32,454 nt of DNA from NCBI GenBank assembly GCA_012513365.1, contig JAAZCI010000082.1, positions 1 through 32,454 of the forward strand, in the 5' to 3' direction. Within the stretch, counting starts at the first letter, position 1; each line of letters starts with the position of its first letter. The notes under the pieces are model-generated. The model made no database searches and was not told where the DNA came from. It saw only the letters and a list, made by a program, of their open reading frames with translations. This DNA comes from Lysobacteraceae bacterium (lineage in GTDB: Bacteria > Pseudomonadota > Gammaproteobacteria > Cardiobacteriales > Wohlfahrtiimonadaceae). This document shows positions 17,037 through 25,572 of this stretch, piece after piece. The translations under genes were made by a program, and so were the position numbers.

Positions 17037-20000
17037 TTATCCTTGTTCGTCATAAGCAAGGCTGATGAGTGCCGCGTCTCCTCCAATAGCCGCGGTATTA
17101 ACGGAGGTTGAACGTTCTGTCATAAAACGTGGAAGATAGTGTGGACCGCCCGCTTTTGGACCGGTTCCTGAGAGGCCGCGTCCACCAAACGGTTGTACCC
17201 CAACGATCGCACCGACTTGGTTACGATTTACGTAGAAGTTACCAACGCGCGCGTGGGTTTCAATAAAGCGAATATAGTCATCATTACGGCTATGTACGCC
17301 CATGGTGAGTCCAAATCCGGTTGCGTTGACCTCGTGGATCATGTCGAGCAGTTTATCGCTCTTATAGCGAATCACATGCATGATCGGGCCGAAGTGCTCT
17401 TTTTTAAGCTCTGAAATGGAATCGATCTCAAAGATCACCGGTGCCACAAAGTGTCCGTTGAGTTTTGGATCAATTTTGGCTTCTGCAATCAGTTTACCTT
17501 GTGCTTTAAGGGCATCGATATGCTCTAAAAGACTTGCTTTTGCCCGCTCATCAATCACCGAGCTAACATCGGTTTTACGCGAATAAGGAACGCCCACAAC
17601 GATATCGTCCATCGCGCCTTTTAAGAGCTCGATAATGCGATCGGCGATCTCATCTTGAAGATAGAGCACACGCAGCGCCGAACAGCGTTGACTGGTACTC
17701 ACAAATGCCGATTGAAGCGCATCACGAACCACTTGCTCAGGCAATGAGGTGGAGTCCGCAAACATCACGTTTTGTCCGCCGGTTTCAGCGATTAAGGTCG
17801 GAATTGCCCCTTCACGCGCCGCTAAGTTTTGGTTAATGGCGCGCGCGGTGCCGGTGGATCCTGTAAAACAAACACCCACAACGCGAGGATCTTGCGTGAA
17901 GATATCCCCAAGCATTTTCCCCGATCCAGGAAGAAGTGCGATCACCTCTTTCGGTAGACCCGCTTCAAAAAGGAGTTCCACCACACGATAAGCGATCATG
18001 GGCGTTGCTTCTGCAGGTTTTGCAAGAACGGTGTTACCGCTCACAAGCGCTGCGACGATTTGCCCTAAATAGATTGCAAGAGGGAAGTTCCATGGACTGA
18101 TACAGGCAAAGACTCCTTTACCGGCGTGGTAGTAGAGGTTTTGCTCGCCCGTTGGGCCTTTAAGCTCTTTAACTGTGCCGTGTTTACGAGCTTCTTGCGC
18201 GTAGTATCGGCAGAAATCAGCGGCTTCTCGCACCTCATCGATTCCATCATGAATGGTTTTACCTGCTTCCATTGAGCAAAGTGCGATTAGTTCAATGCGA
18301 TTTTCCTCAAGAAGGTCAGCGGTTTTTTCTAAAATGTTTGCACGCACTTCAACGGGCGTCTCATTCCAGTTAAACCACGCTTTATCGAGCGAATCGATCG
18401 CCGCTTTCACCTGCGCTTCATTGGCAGTAGTCACCTTACCGACCACATGCTCTAAATCAAACGGTGAGCGGGCTTGATAGGTCTCTTGCCCCTCTTTTTG
18501 TGGCACACCATTAATGATCGGTTTTGCGCGCCAGCGTTTAGTGATCATCTCATTGTACTGACTTTCAAAGGGAAGCCACGTGCTTGAGAAGTTCATATTG
18601 AGACCGCGTGAGTTCTTACGGGTTTTGTAGAGCTCATCGGAGTAAGGAATATTGGGGTTTTTAATGGTTTCGTAGCCATCAACGACTGTTACTGGATGCT
18701 CAATTAAGCTTTCGATCGGAACGGTTGGGTCAACGAGCTGGTGAACAAATGATGAGTTTGCTCCATTTTCAAGGAGACGGCGTACAAGGTAGGGGAGCAG
18801 GTCATGATGAAGTCCGACCGGCGCGTAGATCCGCACACTTTTACCATACTCTTTAATAATTTCGTTATAGAGCGCTTCGCCCATCCCGTGGAGGCGTTGG
18901 AATTCGAAATTATCGTTATTAAAACGCTCACTGAAATCTAAAATCGTCATCACTGTTTGCGCGTTGTGGGTGGCAAATTGAGGACGAATCACCCCTTGTG
19001 CTGCAGGGCTTAACATAAAGCGTGCGCACGCAAGGTAGGAGATATCGGTATTTTCTTTACGAGTAAAAACGGGATAATTATTGAGTCCGCGCACTTGCGA
19101 ATCTTTCACTTCCGTATCCCAATACGCCCCTTTTACAAGACGAACCGGAATTTCAATGCCAAGCTCACGGCCAAGAAGGCTCACCCAAATGAGTGACGGC
19201 ATCGCGTGTTTTGCGTACCCTTGAATTACAAGGCCTAATCCACCCCATGAACCGATTTCAGGCACACGAACCAGTTTCTCAAATAGCTCAAGTGAGAGCT
19301 CTAAACGATCCGCCTCTTCCGCGTCAATACTAATTTCCGCATCAAGCTCTTTTCCTAATAGCGCAAGTTCTTTCACGCGATTGAAAAGCTCGGTCATTAC
19401 GCGATCTTTTTGATCGACAGTGTAACGTTGATGAAGGGCTGAGAGTTTGATTGAGAGTGAAGGTTTACGGCTATTCGGTAGCGCCTCTTCCGCGCCCACA
19501 GCTTTTAGTGCATTTTTATAATCTTCAAAATAACGATCGGCATCGGCTTGCGTCATCGCCGCTTCTCCGAGCATATCGAAGGTATAGGTATAGCCTTGTT
19601 CGCGTACTTTACGACCATTTTTTAGCGCTTCCGCCATGGTTTCGCCAAGGACAAACTGTTTCCCCATTACCTGCATCGCAACGTTCACTGATTTACGAAT
19701 CACAGGTTCGGTCATCTTATTGGTGAGCTTTTTAAGCGCGCTGCTCTCATCGTCAATATCCACCAAATTCCCGGTGAGCATCAGTCCCCAGGTGGCAAAG
19801 TTTACCAGTTGCTTATTACTATTGCCTTTATGTGATGACCAGTTGACGCCGGCGATCTTATCGCGAATCAGCGCATCGGCGGATTTTTTGTCGGGAATCC
19901 GTAAAAACGCTTCCGCAAGACACATTAAAATAAGCCCTTCTTTGGTGGTGAGATTATATTCACGCAGAAGAGCATCGAGCGAACTTTCAATTTCAGGGCT

Positions 20001-20201
20001 ATTACGAATGCGTTGTACGACATCGTAGGTTTTTTGTCGGATTTTCTGCTCGGTATCCGTAGTCGGTGCGATAATTTCGCGCAGATCACGAATGCATTCC
20101 TCTTCGTCCTTAAGATGCATTTTACCAATCACATCGAAGAACGTTGCGCTAGTGAACTCCCCGAACTCTTTATGATTGATAATCCGATTTAAATCATACA
20201 T
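17037..20201 (-). CDS. putA: Bifunctional proline dehydrogenase / P5C dehydrogenase (short PutA)
   Basis: PutA oxidises proline to glutamate in two steps: an FAD-dependent proline dehydrogenase barrel, then an NAD-dependent glutamate-semialdehyde dehydrogenase. The PRODH half (about 170-480) shows SIKLSALH, EISIDAEEADRLELSLE, RLVKGAYWD and YAPVGLHHDLLPYLVRRLLENG. The aldehyde dehydrogenase half (about 540-1035) has Glu806 in IAETGGQN and the nucleophile Cys840 in TSQRCSALRVL, 34 residues apart as in the family. At 1054 residues it lacks the N-terminal ribbon-helix-helix DNA-binding domain and the long C-terminal extension of trifunctional PutA, so it cannot repress its own operon in the E. 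coli manner. GGAGGAAAC gives a strong ribosome site. Confidence 0.97.
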   Translation of the reverse strand: MYDLNRIINHKEFGEFTSATFFDVIGKMHLKDEEECIRDLREIIAPTTDTEQKIRQKTYDVVQRIRNSPEIESSLDALLREYNLTTKEGLILMCLAEAFLRIPDKKSADALIRDKIAGVNWSSHKGNSNKQLVNFATWGLMLTGNLVDIDDESSALKKLTNKMTEPVIRKSVNVAMQVMGKQFVLGETMAEALKNGRKVREQGYTYTFDMLGEAAMTQADADRYFEDYKNALKAVGAEEALPNSRKPSLSIKLSALHQRYTVDQKDRVMTELFNRVKELALLGKELDAEISIDAEEADRLELSLELFEKLVRVPEIGSWGGLGLVIQGYAKHAMPSLIWVSLLGRELGIEIPVRLVKGAYWDTEVKDSQVRGLNNYPVFTRKENTDISYLACARFMLSPAAQGVIRPQFATHNAQTVMTILDFSERFNNDNFEFQRLHGMGEALYNEIIKEYGKSVRIYAPVGLHHDLLPYLVRRLLENGANSSFVHQLVDPTVPIESLIEHPVTVVDGYETIKNPNIPYSDELYKTRKNSRGLNMNFSSTWLPFESQYNEMITKRWRAKPIINGVPQKEGQETYQARSPFDLEHVVGKVTTANEAQVKAAIDSLDKAWFNWNETPVEVRANILEKTADLLEENRIELIALCSMEAGKTIHDGIDEVREAADFCRYYAQEARKHGTVKELKGPTGEQNLYYHAGKGVFACISPWNFPLAIYLGQIVAALVSGNTVLAKPAEATPMIAYRVVELLFEAGLPKEVIALLPGSGKMLGDIFTQDPRVVGVCFTGSTGTARAINQNLAAREGAIPTLIAETGGQNVMFADSTSLPEQVVRDALQSAFVSTSQRCSALRVLYLQDEIADRIIELLKGAMDDIVVGVPYSRKTDVSSVIDERAKASLLEHIDALKAQGKLIAEAKIDPKLNGHFVAPVIFEIDSISELKKEHFGPIMHVIRYKSDKLLDMIHEVNATGFGLTMGVHSRNDDYIRFIETHARVGNFYVNRNQVGAIVGVQPFGGRGLSGTGPKAGGPHYLPRFMTERSTSVNTAAIGGDAALISLAYDEQG

Positions 20202-20280
20202 AGTGTTTCCTCCAAGCCCTAAAAAGCTTAATTTATAATGGTTTATGCGGGCAGATTATTTTGGTGCCCATTACTCTGAA

Positions 20281-20309
20281 TTTATAGCATGAGTCTCTTT
20301 TGTATACAA
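20281..20309 (-). promoter_or_regulatory. putA promoter with TTGTATACAA operator over the -35 box
   Basis: On the minus strand TTGTAT (20304-20309), a 17-nt spacer and TATAAA (20281-20286) form a plausible sigma-70 promoter about 80 nt before the putA ATG. The perfect 10-bp palindrome TTGTATACAA (20300-20309) covers the -35 box and enters the spacer, the place expected for a repressor site. TTGTATACAA is the kind of site used by GntR/FCD regulators. No regulator is encoded next to it. Confidence 0.55.
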
Positions 20310-20489
20310 GGAAAACAGGCAAACAATCAGCGGCCTGGCTAACATTTCATTACATAAATAGATTTTATGCAAGTTTTGTTAGTAAAAAGAAGATTTTAAT
20401 CTAAATGAGCCTTATTTTCATCGGAGAGAGGCTCTATTTGATGGGCGAATAATGCTATATTCAGCTGTACGAATTGAGAACAAAATGCG

Positions 20490-20512
20490 ATTATCTGAAT
20501 AATTGAGATAAT
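20490..20512 (+). repeat. Inverted repeat before the TPR gene
   Basis: ATTATCT (20490-20496) and AGATAAT (20506-20512) are perfectly complementary across 9 nt and end 19 nt before the ATG. It could be an operator or a leader hairpin close to the ribosome site. Confidence 0.4.
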
Positions 20513-20531
20513 AACGGATAAAGGAAGGACT

Positions 20532-21107
20532 ATGGTGCTTGATAAACAGGATGTGGAGCGATATCAGCAATGTTACGATGCCGCAACGAGCGGGCTTGAG
20601 GGCTATCTTTTGCTTGAGGGTAATGCACGTCGAGCGCTCACAGATGGGGATGTCGTGATTTTAGAGCAAAAGGCGGCACTCTTTAAAGAGGCGCTTAAGA
20701 TCAACCCGGGGAGTTTTCCCTCGATCTTCTTTTTGGGCAAAATTTATCAGCGCTTGGAAGATTATCAAAGTGCACTCTTTTATCTTGAAGAGGCGGTCAA
20801 TAACCATGCAAGTGATTGCAATGCGCCGATGGAAGCCTCTATTGTGGCGATGAGTTTAGATCTAACCGCGCGGGCCGTCCGTTATTCCGAAGAGGCGGTG
20901 CGCCGAGCGCCCGATTATCTCAATGCGATCACCAATCATGCCGCGAATTTATTTGTCACGGGTAATGATGAAAAAGCGCTCGAGATGGTTGCCGCGGCTC
21001 TTGCGATCGATTCAGAAGACCCGATTGCCAATATGCTCGAGCAGATGATTTTAGAGGTGAAACAGGGCAGACGCATTCGCCCGACGTTTCATGAATTGAT
21101 CCGTTAA
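20532..21107 (+). CDS. TPR-repeat protein of unknown role
   Basis: The 191-residue soluble protein has no signal peptide or membrane segment. It is built of helical pairs with TPR spacing: KEALKINPGSFPSIFFLGKIYQRLEDYQSALFYLEEAV (about 52-91), a pair at about 100-130 (SIVAMSLDLTARAVRYSEEAVRRAP), and ALNAITNHAANLFVTGNDEKALEMVAAALAIDSEDP-like residues at about 135-172. Such proteins usually serve as interaction scaffolds. The AAGGAAGGAC ribosome site is strong. It is divergent from putA and convergent with the universal stress gene. I do not recognise a specific family. Confidence 0.85.
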   Translation: MVLDKQDVERYQQCYDAATSGLEGYLLLEGNARRALTDGDVVILEQKAALFKEALKINPGSFPSIFFLGKIYQRLEDYQSALFYLEEAVNNHASDCNAPMEASIVAMSLDLTARAVRYSEEAVRRAPDYLNAITNHAANLFVTGNDEKALEMVAAALAIDSEDPIANMLEQMILEVKQGRRIRPTFHELIR

Positions 21108-21128
21108 TCAAAAGATTTTCCCAAACGC

Positions 21129-21195
21129 AAAAACGCCCCCAAAGATTGATTGGATCAATAAATCAATTGATCAATCCCAATCTCGGAGGCGTTTT
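21129..21195. terminator. Bidirectional terminator between TPR gene and uspA
   Basis: A long imperfect inverted repeat is anchored by AAAACGCC (21130-21137) and GGCGTTTT (21188-21195). It continues inward through GATTG and GATC pairings to a small loop. It lies between two convergent stops, with A and T flanks that suit termination in both directions. Confidence 0.78.
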
Positions 21196-21243
21196 CAGTA
21201 TTGAATGCTTCGCATTAAACCAATCATCAAATAAATCGAGGCG

Positions 21244-21705
21244 TTACACTTTAATCGTTAAAATATCGCACGGTGAATCATTGATGATTGAGCCTGAGGT
21301 TGAGCCAAGCAGAAGGGCCAATCCTTGACGGGTGTGCGAGCCGATAATAAGCAGATCAACGTCGAGTTCTTTCGCGGCTTTTAAAATTCCCTCTTTTGTG
21401 GAAAGTGCCGAGATCACTAAGGTGTCCGCATCGGGAATCCCCAGTTTAAATGAGAGCTCACGCATCGATTTTTTCGCTTCCGCTAACACTTCATCATCGG
21501 TGCCTTGAGGAATCACGGGCATTAACTCATAGCTCGTATTGAGGCTAATGCTCTCTAAAATGTTAAGAAGCGTTAATTTTGCACGATTTCGTTTAGCCAC
21601 ACCGAGCGCCTTACGGCCGACCGCTTCCGCATCATCTGACTGGTCAACGGCGACTAAAATGTGTTTGTACTGTTCTTTGAAATCGTCATGGATCTCATCA
21701 GTCAT
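21244..21705 (-). CDS. Universal stress protein, UspA family
   Basis: A single Usp domain of 153 residues: the first strand HILVAVDQSDDAEAVGRKAL, a middle LTLLNILE strand, VDLLIIGSHTRQG, and the nucleotide-binding end GSHTRQGLALLLGSTSGSIINDSPCDILTIKV, which carries the G-x2-G-x9-G(S/T)-type pattern of ATP-binding members. I place the start at the ATG at 21705 (MTDEIHDDF) because GGGGGA stands 8 nt upstream. An in-frame ATG 15 nt earlier, at 21720, has no ribosome site and would remove that spacing. A TATAAT (21741-21746) lies just upstream. Usp proteins help in stress survival; the specific role is unknown. Confidence 0.9.
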   Translation of the reverse strand: MTDEIHDDFKEQYKHILVAVDQSDDAEAVGRKALGVAKRNRAKLTLLNILESISLNTSYELMPVIPQGTDDEVLAEAKKSMRELSFKLGIPDADTLVISALSTKEGILKAAKELDVDLLIIGSHTRQGLALLLGSTSGSIINDSPCDILTIKV

Positions 21706-22011
21706 TTCAAATTCCCCCATAGGATTTAAGTAATCTTTACATTATATACCAAGCGCTTCGCAATTAATCAATTATGATGATGGAAGCGCATCGACTTCCT
21801 GCTATTCGTCAGTGTTTACGCTAAAAAATGTCGCATTTGCTGATCGCAGGTTTGTGGCTTTTTCTACCCTTAGTTTAGTAAATTCATGTACAATATGGCA
21901 GTCAAAACTTATCTATTTTTAACTTAACGTTCGCTCATCCCTTACTTTTTGTGAGAGAGGGGCGGTTTGAGTTGCCATTTAAAAAATTGTTTTATAAAGA
22001 TTATCATCACT
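21706..22011. other. 306-bp region between divergent uspA and prfC
   Basis: It contains TATAAT on the minus strand (21741-21746) before uspA, next to the 8-bp palindrome AAGCGCTT (21751-21758). TACAAT on the plus strand (about 21890) is a possible prfC -10 box. No gene with a ribosome site is visible. Confidence 0.5.
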
Positions 22012-23601
22012 ATGAGTAAATTGTTAAAAGAGAGCCAACGCCGTCGAACCTTTGCGATCATCGCTCACCCGGATGCGGGTAAAACGACAATGACTGAAAA
22101 ACTCCTTCTATTTGGGGGCGCGATCAGTTTAGCGGGATCGGTCAAAGGCCGTAAAGCGGCCCGTCATGCCACATCGGACTGGATGGAGCTTGAGCAACAA
22201 CGGGGAATCTCGGTAACCTCATCGGTGATGCAGTTTCCCTATCAAGATTATATGATTAACCTGCTTGATACCCCCGGGCACCAAGACTTCTCGGAAGATA
22301 CTTACCGCACGCTTACCGCGGTGGACTCGGCGCTGATGATGATTGATTGCGCTAACGGGGTTGAGGAACAGACCATTAAATTGATGAATGTGTGCCGTCT
22401 TCGTGATACGCCGATCATCACCTTTATCAACAAACTTGACCGTGATGGACGCGATCCGATCGATCTTTTAGACGAAGTGGAAGAGGTACTGAAAATCAAT
22501 TGTGCGCCGGTCACTTGGCCGATCGGTATGGGGCGCGATCTCAAAGGCGTTTACCATATTTTAGAAGATTACATTCACCTTTATGACGATGAAGAGCGTG
22601 GGACGACGAGTAAAGGTCGCGTGATTCAAGGGCTCGATAGTAAAGAGCTCGATGAGGTTTTGGGGGAAGAACGCGCCAATGCCTTTAGAGAAGAGGTGGA
22701 GCTGGTCCAGATCGCGAGTAATGAATTTGATCTCGATGAGTATCGTGCAGGACGCTTAACGCCGGTTTATTTTGGCTCTGCGATCACCAACTTCGGGGTG
22801 CAAGAGATGCTCGATGGATTTGTTCAGATTGCGCCGCCGCCAAGTGTGCAAAAAACCACAACGCGCGAGGTTCACGCTGGTGAAGAGAAACTCACAGGTT
22901 TTGTCTTTAAAGTTCAAGCCAACATGGACCCGCGTCACCGCGATAGAATCGCCTTTATGCGCATCTGTTCAGGGAAATATACCCCGGGCATGAGTGCGAA
23001 ACATGTGCGTATCGGCAAAAATATTAAAATCCCAGAAGCGATGACTTTTATGGCCTCCGACCGTAGCCATTTAGAAGAGGCCTATGCCGGCGATATTATC
23101 GGGATTTACAATCACGGTACGATTCGAATCGGTGATACTTTTACTGAAGGGGAAGACCTAAGTTTTAAAGGGATTCCGGACTTTGCGCCAGAGCTTTTCC
23201 GCCGGGCCCGTCTTCGCGATCCGCTTCGCATGAAACACCTTGAGCGCGGGCTTGAACAGCTCTGTGAAGAGGGGGCAACTCAGCTCTTTAAGCCGCTTCA
23301 CAATAACGATCTGATTATCGGCGCCGTTGGGGTGCTTCAGTTTGATGTGGTCGCGCACCGTTTGAAACTCGAATACAACGTTGATTGTATTTTCGAGCAG
23401 GTGAATGTTGCCACCGCACGTTGGGTAGAATCGGACGATAAGAAGAAATTTGAAGAGTTCAAAAAACGCTGTTACGACAATCTTGCCGTCGATCATCACG
23501 GGGAATATGTCTATGTCGCACCGACTCGCGTCAATTTGACGTTAACGCAAGAACGCTACCCAGAAATTAAATTTAAAGCTGTACGCGAGTTTCACGGGTA
23601 A
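22012..23601 (+). CDS. prfC: Peptide chain release factor 3
   Basis: RF3 is the GTPase that removes RF1/RF2 from the ribosome after peptide release. The G domain shows [15 protein letters not shown] (G1), the switch region [34 protein letters not shown] (G3) and [11 protein letters not shown] (G4). Domains II and III follow, with [19 protein letters not shown] near the end. With the ATG at 22012 the protein has 529 residues, the normal length. An upstream in-frame TTG (21967) would add 15 residues unlike any RF3 and is rejected. The ribosome site is weak. Two terminators follow in tandem. Confidence 0.97.
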   Translation: MSKLLKESQRRRTFAIIAHPDAGKTTMTEKLLLFGGAISLAGSVKGRKAARHATSDWMELEQQRGISVTSSVMQFPYQDYMINLLDTPGHQDFSEDTYRTLTAVDSALMMIDCANGVEEQTIKLMNVCRLRDTPIITFINKLDRDGRDPIDLLDEVEEVLKINCAPVTWPIGMGRDLKGVYHILEDYIHLYDDEERGTTSKGRVIQGLDSKELDEVLGEERANAFREEVELVQIASNEFDLDEYRAGRLTPVYFGSAITNFGVQEMLDGFVQIAPPPSVQKTTTREVHAGEEKLTGFVFKVQANMDPRHRDRIAFMRICSGKYTPGMSAKHVRIGKNIKIPEAMTFMASDRSHLEEAYAGDIIGIYNHGTIRIGDTFTEGEDLSFKGIPDFAPELFRRARLRDPLRMKHLERGLEQLCEEGATQLFKPLHNNDLIIGAVGVLQFDVVAHRLKLEYNVDCIFEQVNVATARWVESDDKKKFEEFKKRCYDNLAVDHHGEYVYVAPTRVNLTLTQERYPEIKFKAVREFHG

Positions 23602-23632
23602 GACTCAATTGGCTTGATTCATTAAACATAAG

Positions 23633-23661
23633 AGGGCGCCGCTTAGACGGCGTCTTTTTTT
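23633..23661 (+). terminator. Intrinsic terminator after prfC
   Basis: GGCGCCG (23635-23641) pairs with CGGCGTC (23648-23654; one G-U pair), followed by a run of seven T. Confidence 0.85.
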
Positions 23662-23685
23662 ATGCGGACATTTATTTCAGGCAAT

Positions 23686-23725
23686 AAAAAAGCTCCAGGG
23701 GGTAATTGGAGCTTTTTCTTTTTTG
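23686..23725 (+). terminator. Second, tandem terminator
   Basis: AAAAAGCTCCA pairs with TGGAGCTTTTT (23707-23717) around a 9-nt loop, followed by CTTTTTT. It is symmetrical enough to act on both strands and backs up the terminator 30 nt upstream. Confidence 0.78.
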
Positions 23726-23957
23726 TCGTTAAATGTATATGTATATTGCTTAGAGTGAAAATCTTTGCAATTGGCTATGGATTTAAGTATAGAGAATCAA
23801 TCTTCAATTTTAGTAAAGGGAATTTAAATCTCCGTTTACGATTCGTAAACATTTGTACATTTACGCGCTAATCCATTGATCTTAGCGGGTTCCTAAATTT
23901 TAGATTTCCTTACAAAATTCTATATTTACGCCTAAAAATATTATTTTCTGCGAATAT
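23726..23957. other. A+T-rich stretch without a recognised gene
   Basis: Between the tandem terminators and the small membrane gene I see only A+T-rich DNA. A 69-codon open frame on the plus strand (23662-23871) crosses a terminator, has no ribosome site and shows no protein-like composition. Confidence 0.5.
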
Positions 23958-24101
23958 TTAATCGTTTTCGCGCGATTTTGGCTTTTTAAAATGAATTAAA
24001 AAGAGATAGAGCCAAATAAGTGTGGAGATAATTACCCCCATCACGCCAAAAAAGTGATAACCGAGTAGGCCAAAGATTAAAATTAACAGCACTAAAAACA
24101 T
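23958..24101 (-). CDS. 47-residue small membrane protein
   Basis: A short frame starts at the ATG at 24101 (MFLVLLILIFGLLGYHFFGV) and ends in TAA at 23958. AAAGGA stands 6 nt before the start. The product has one or two hydrophobic helices (about 2-20 and 20-37), then a basic hydrophilic tail, HFKKPKSREND. Good ribosome site, typical topology with a positive tail and a clean stop make it a likely real gene despite its size. It diverges from yceI, and the gap holds a palindromic operator candidate and TATAAT on the minus strand (about 24194-24199). I do not recognise a family. Confidence 0.68.
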   Translation of the reverse strand: MFLVLLILIFGLLGYHFFGVMGVIISTLIWLYLFLIHFKKPKSREND

Positions 24102-24133
24102 AACGATCCTTTTACCGCGATCCCGCCGCGAAT

Positions 24134-24151
24134 TGTTCCAAATTTAGAACA
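24134..24151. promoter_or_regulatory. Operator-like palindrome TGTTCCAAATTTAGAACA
   Basis: An 18-bp near-perfect palindrome (16 of 18 positions symmetrical) lies between the divergent small membrane gene and yceI, 33 nt from the former's start. It resembles a dimeric regulator site. No matching regulator can be named. Confidence 0.45.
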
Positions 24152-24269
24152 GACTCTCCAGCAATCAGAGATATTCAAACAATGAGTTGTTCATTATACT
24201 GAGAATGAATCCCACCTCCGAAATTTTTAGGGTGAGGTGGAGCATAATCATGATAATAAGGAGCAGACG

Positions 24270-24872
24270 ATGAAAACGACGATGAAGAAAACAATGAAGC
24301 AAATGATTCAATTGAGTGCCGGTGCGTTACTGTTTGGGGCGTTTATGGGGAGTGCGCAGGCTGATACTTGGGCGCTCGATCACGATCACACGCGGATCGG
24401 ATTTGGAGTCGATCATATGGGCTATTCGACCACCTACGGCTATTTTACCGAATACGACGGCAAGGTCCATTACGATCGGGATGCGCCAGATCTTTTAGAG
24501 CTTGAAATAAGCATTCAAACCGGGAGTGTGATGACGGTTTCAAAGGGCTTAAACGATCACCTTAAAACGGCGGATTTTTTCAATGTCGAGCACTTTCCGA
24601 CCATGACCTTTAAAGGAAGCGGCTTTGAGAGTGACGATGGAAAAACCGGCATGGTGCATGGAGAATTAACTCTACTCGGTGTAACCAAACCGGTTACGCT
24701 CAATGTAGAGCTCTTTAAAGATGCGGTGAGCCCGATGACGGAGGTGGAAACGATTGGTTATCGCGCGAAAACCACCTTGATGCGAAGCGAGTGGGGCATG
24801 AGTTTCCTCTCGCCAAATGTGGGTGAGGCGGTCTTAATTACCATTGATGGCGAATTGATGAGGCTCGATTAA
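24270..24872 (+). CDS. yceI: Periplasmic YceI-family protein
   Basis: YceI proteins are secreted lipocalin-like barrels that bind polyisoprenoids such as ubiquinone-type lipids. The ATG at 24270 has GGAG 8 nt upstream and gives a proper Sec signal: a Lys-rich start (MKTTMKKTMKQ), a hydrophobic core and cleavage after GSAQA, so maturity begins DTWALDHDHTRIGF. The mature part has the family order DHxHTRIGFGVDHMGYSTTYGYF, LKTADFFNVEHFPTMTFKGSGF, HGELTLLGVTKPVTLNVEL and TLMRSEWGM. The 200 residues are normal. An upstream GTG in frame (24237) would place 11 polar residues before the signal and is rejected. Confidence 0.94.
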   Translation: MKTTMKKTMKQMIQLSAGALLFGAFMGSAQADTWALDHDHTRIGFGVDHMGYSTTYGYFTEYDGKVHYDRDAPDLLELEISIQTGSVMTVSKGLNDHLKTADFFNVEHFPTMTFKGSGFESDDGKTGMVHGELTLLGVTKPVTLNVELFKDAVSPMTEVETIGYRAKTTLMRSEWGMSFLSPNVGEAVLITIDGELMRLD

Positions 24873-24908
24873 ACGCTCATAACTGGCGAGTAATAGATAC
24901 ATAAGAGG

Positions 24909-24948
24909 CGGATGATTAGGGAGTGTGATAAACCCATCATCCACTTTT
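24909..24948 (+). terminator. Intrinsic terminator after yceI
   Basis: GGATGAT (24910-24916) pairs with ATCATCC (24936-24942), followed by ACTTTTTT. Confidence 0.75.
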
Positions 24949-25041
24949 TTATGCGCTATAGTAATGAGGAATATCGGGTTTATCCCGAGAAAAAAGAACA
25001 ATAATAATTTAACTTAACCACTGAACGATAAAGGAGCTTTT

Positions 25042-25566
25042 ATGACTCAGAAAACTGACGAACGCCGCAAAGGAATCACCATGGCGGGCAATCCCGTCAC
25101 TTTATTAGGCCACGCATTAACAGTTGGCGAGAAGGCGCCGGATTTTACCGCACTTAAGCAGGATCTCACTCCCTATTCACTCCATGAAGCGGGCGATAAA
25201 GTGAAGATTATCTCTGTCGTGCCATCGCTCGATACGGGCGTGTGTGAATTGCAAACCGTTCGTTTTAATAAGGAAGCTGAAACGCTTAAAAATACCGTTG
25301 TCATCACGCTTTCGGTGGATCTTCCTTTTGCGCAAGGCCGATTCTGCGGCGCAAAAAACATTGACCATCTTTTGACGCTATCCGATCATCGGGCTCTCGA
25401 TTTTGGCTTAAAATATGGCTTTGTCATTGAGGAATTGCGCCTGTTAAGCCGTGGGATTGTGGTGCTCGATGGCGACAATACTGTGAAACACATTGAGTAT
25501 GTCGCAGAAGTGACGGATCACCCTGATTATGACGTGGCACTTAACGCCGCAAAAGCGTTAGTTTAA
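25042..25566 (+). CDS. tpx: Thiol peroxidase (Tpx)
   Basis: Tpx is an atypical 2-Cys peroxiredoxin that reduces hydrogen peroxide and alkyl peroxides using thioredoxin. The peroxidatic Cys68 lies in PSLDTGVCELQT, with Thr65 at the active site. The resolving Cys102 is in GRFCGAKNI, near the family spacing. GLKYGFVIEELRLLSRGIVVLD is also typical. The 174 residues are slightly longer than the usual 165-168 because of a few extra N-terminal residues. AAAGGAGC is a strong ribosome site. A small hairpin, TCGGGtttatCCCGA (24974-24988), lies in the leader. It converges on the lysR gene with only 6 nt between stops and no terminator. Confidence 0.96.
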   Translation: MTQKTDERRKGITMAGNPVTLLGHALTVGEKAPDFTALKQDLTPYSLHEAGDKVKIISVVPSLDTGVCELQTVRFNKEAETLKNTVVITLSVDLPFAQGRFCGAKNIDHLLTLSDHRALDFGLKYGFVIEELRLLSRGIVVLDGDNTVKHIEYVAEVTDHPDYDVALNAAKALV

Positions 25567-25572
25567 GGGCGA

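Larger units (their letters stand above)
20202..20531. other. 330-bp intergenic region between divergent putA and TPR gene
   Basis: This gap holds the putA promoter and palindrome (20281-20309) and, near the right end, the inverted pair ATTATCT/AGATAAT upstream of the TPR gene. The rest is A+T-rich with no open frame that has a ribosome site. Confidence 0.7.

Noticed and set aside
21706-21720. Upstream ATG for the universal stress protein
   Set aside because: No ribosome site precedes it, while GGGGGA precedes the ATG at 21705.
21967-22011. Upstream TTG start for prfC
   Set aside because: It would add 15 residues unlike RF3 proteins; the ATG at 22012 gives the normal 529-residue protein.
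23662-23871. 69-codon open frame on the plus strand after prfC
   Set aside because: It spans the second terminator, has no ribosome site and its product lacks protein-like features.
24237-24269. Upstream GTG start for yceI
   Set aside because: It would put polar residues before a good signal peptide; GGAG is correctly spaced for the ATG at 24270.
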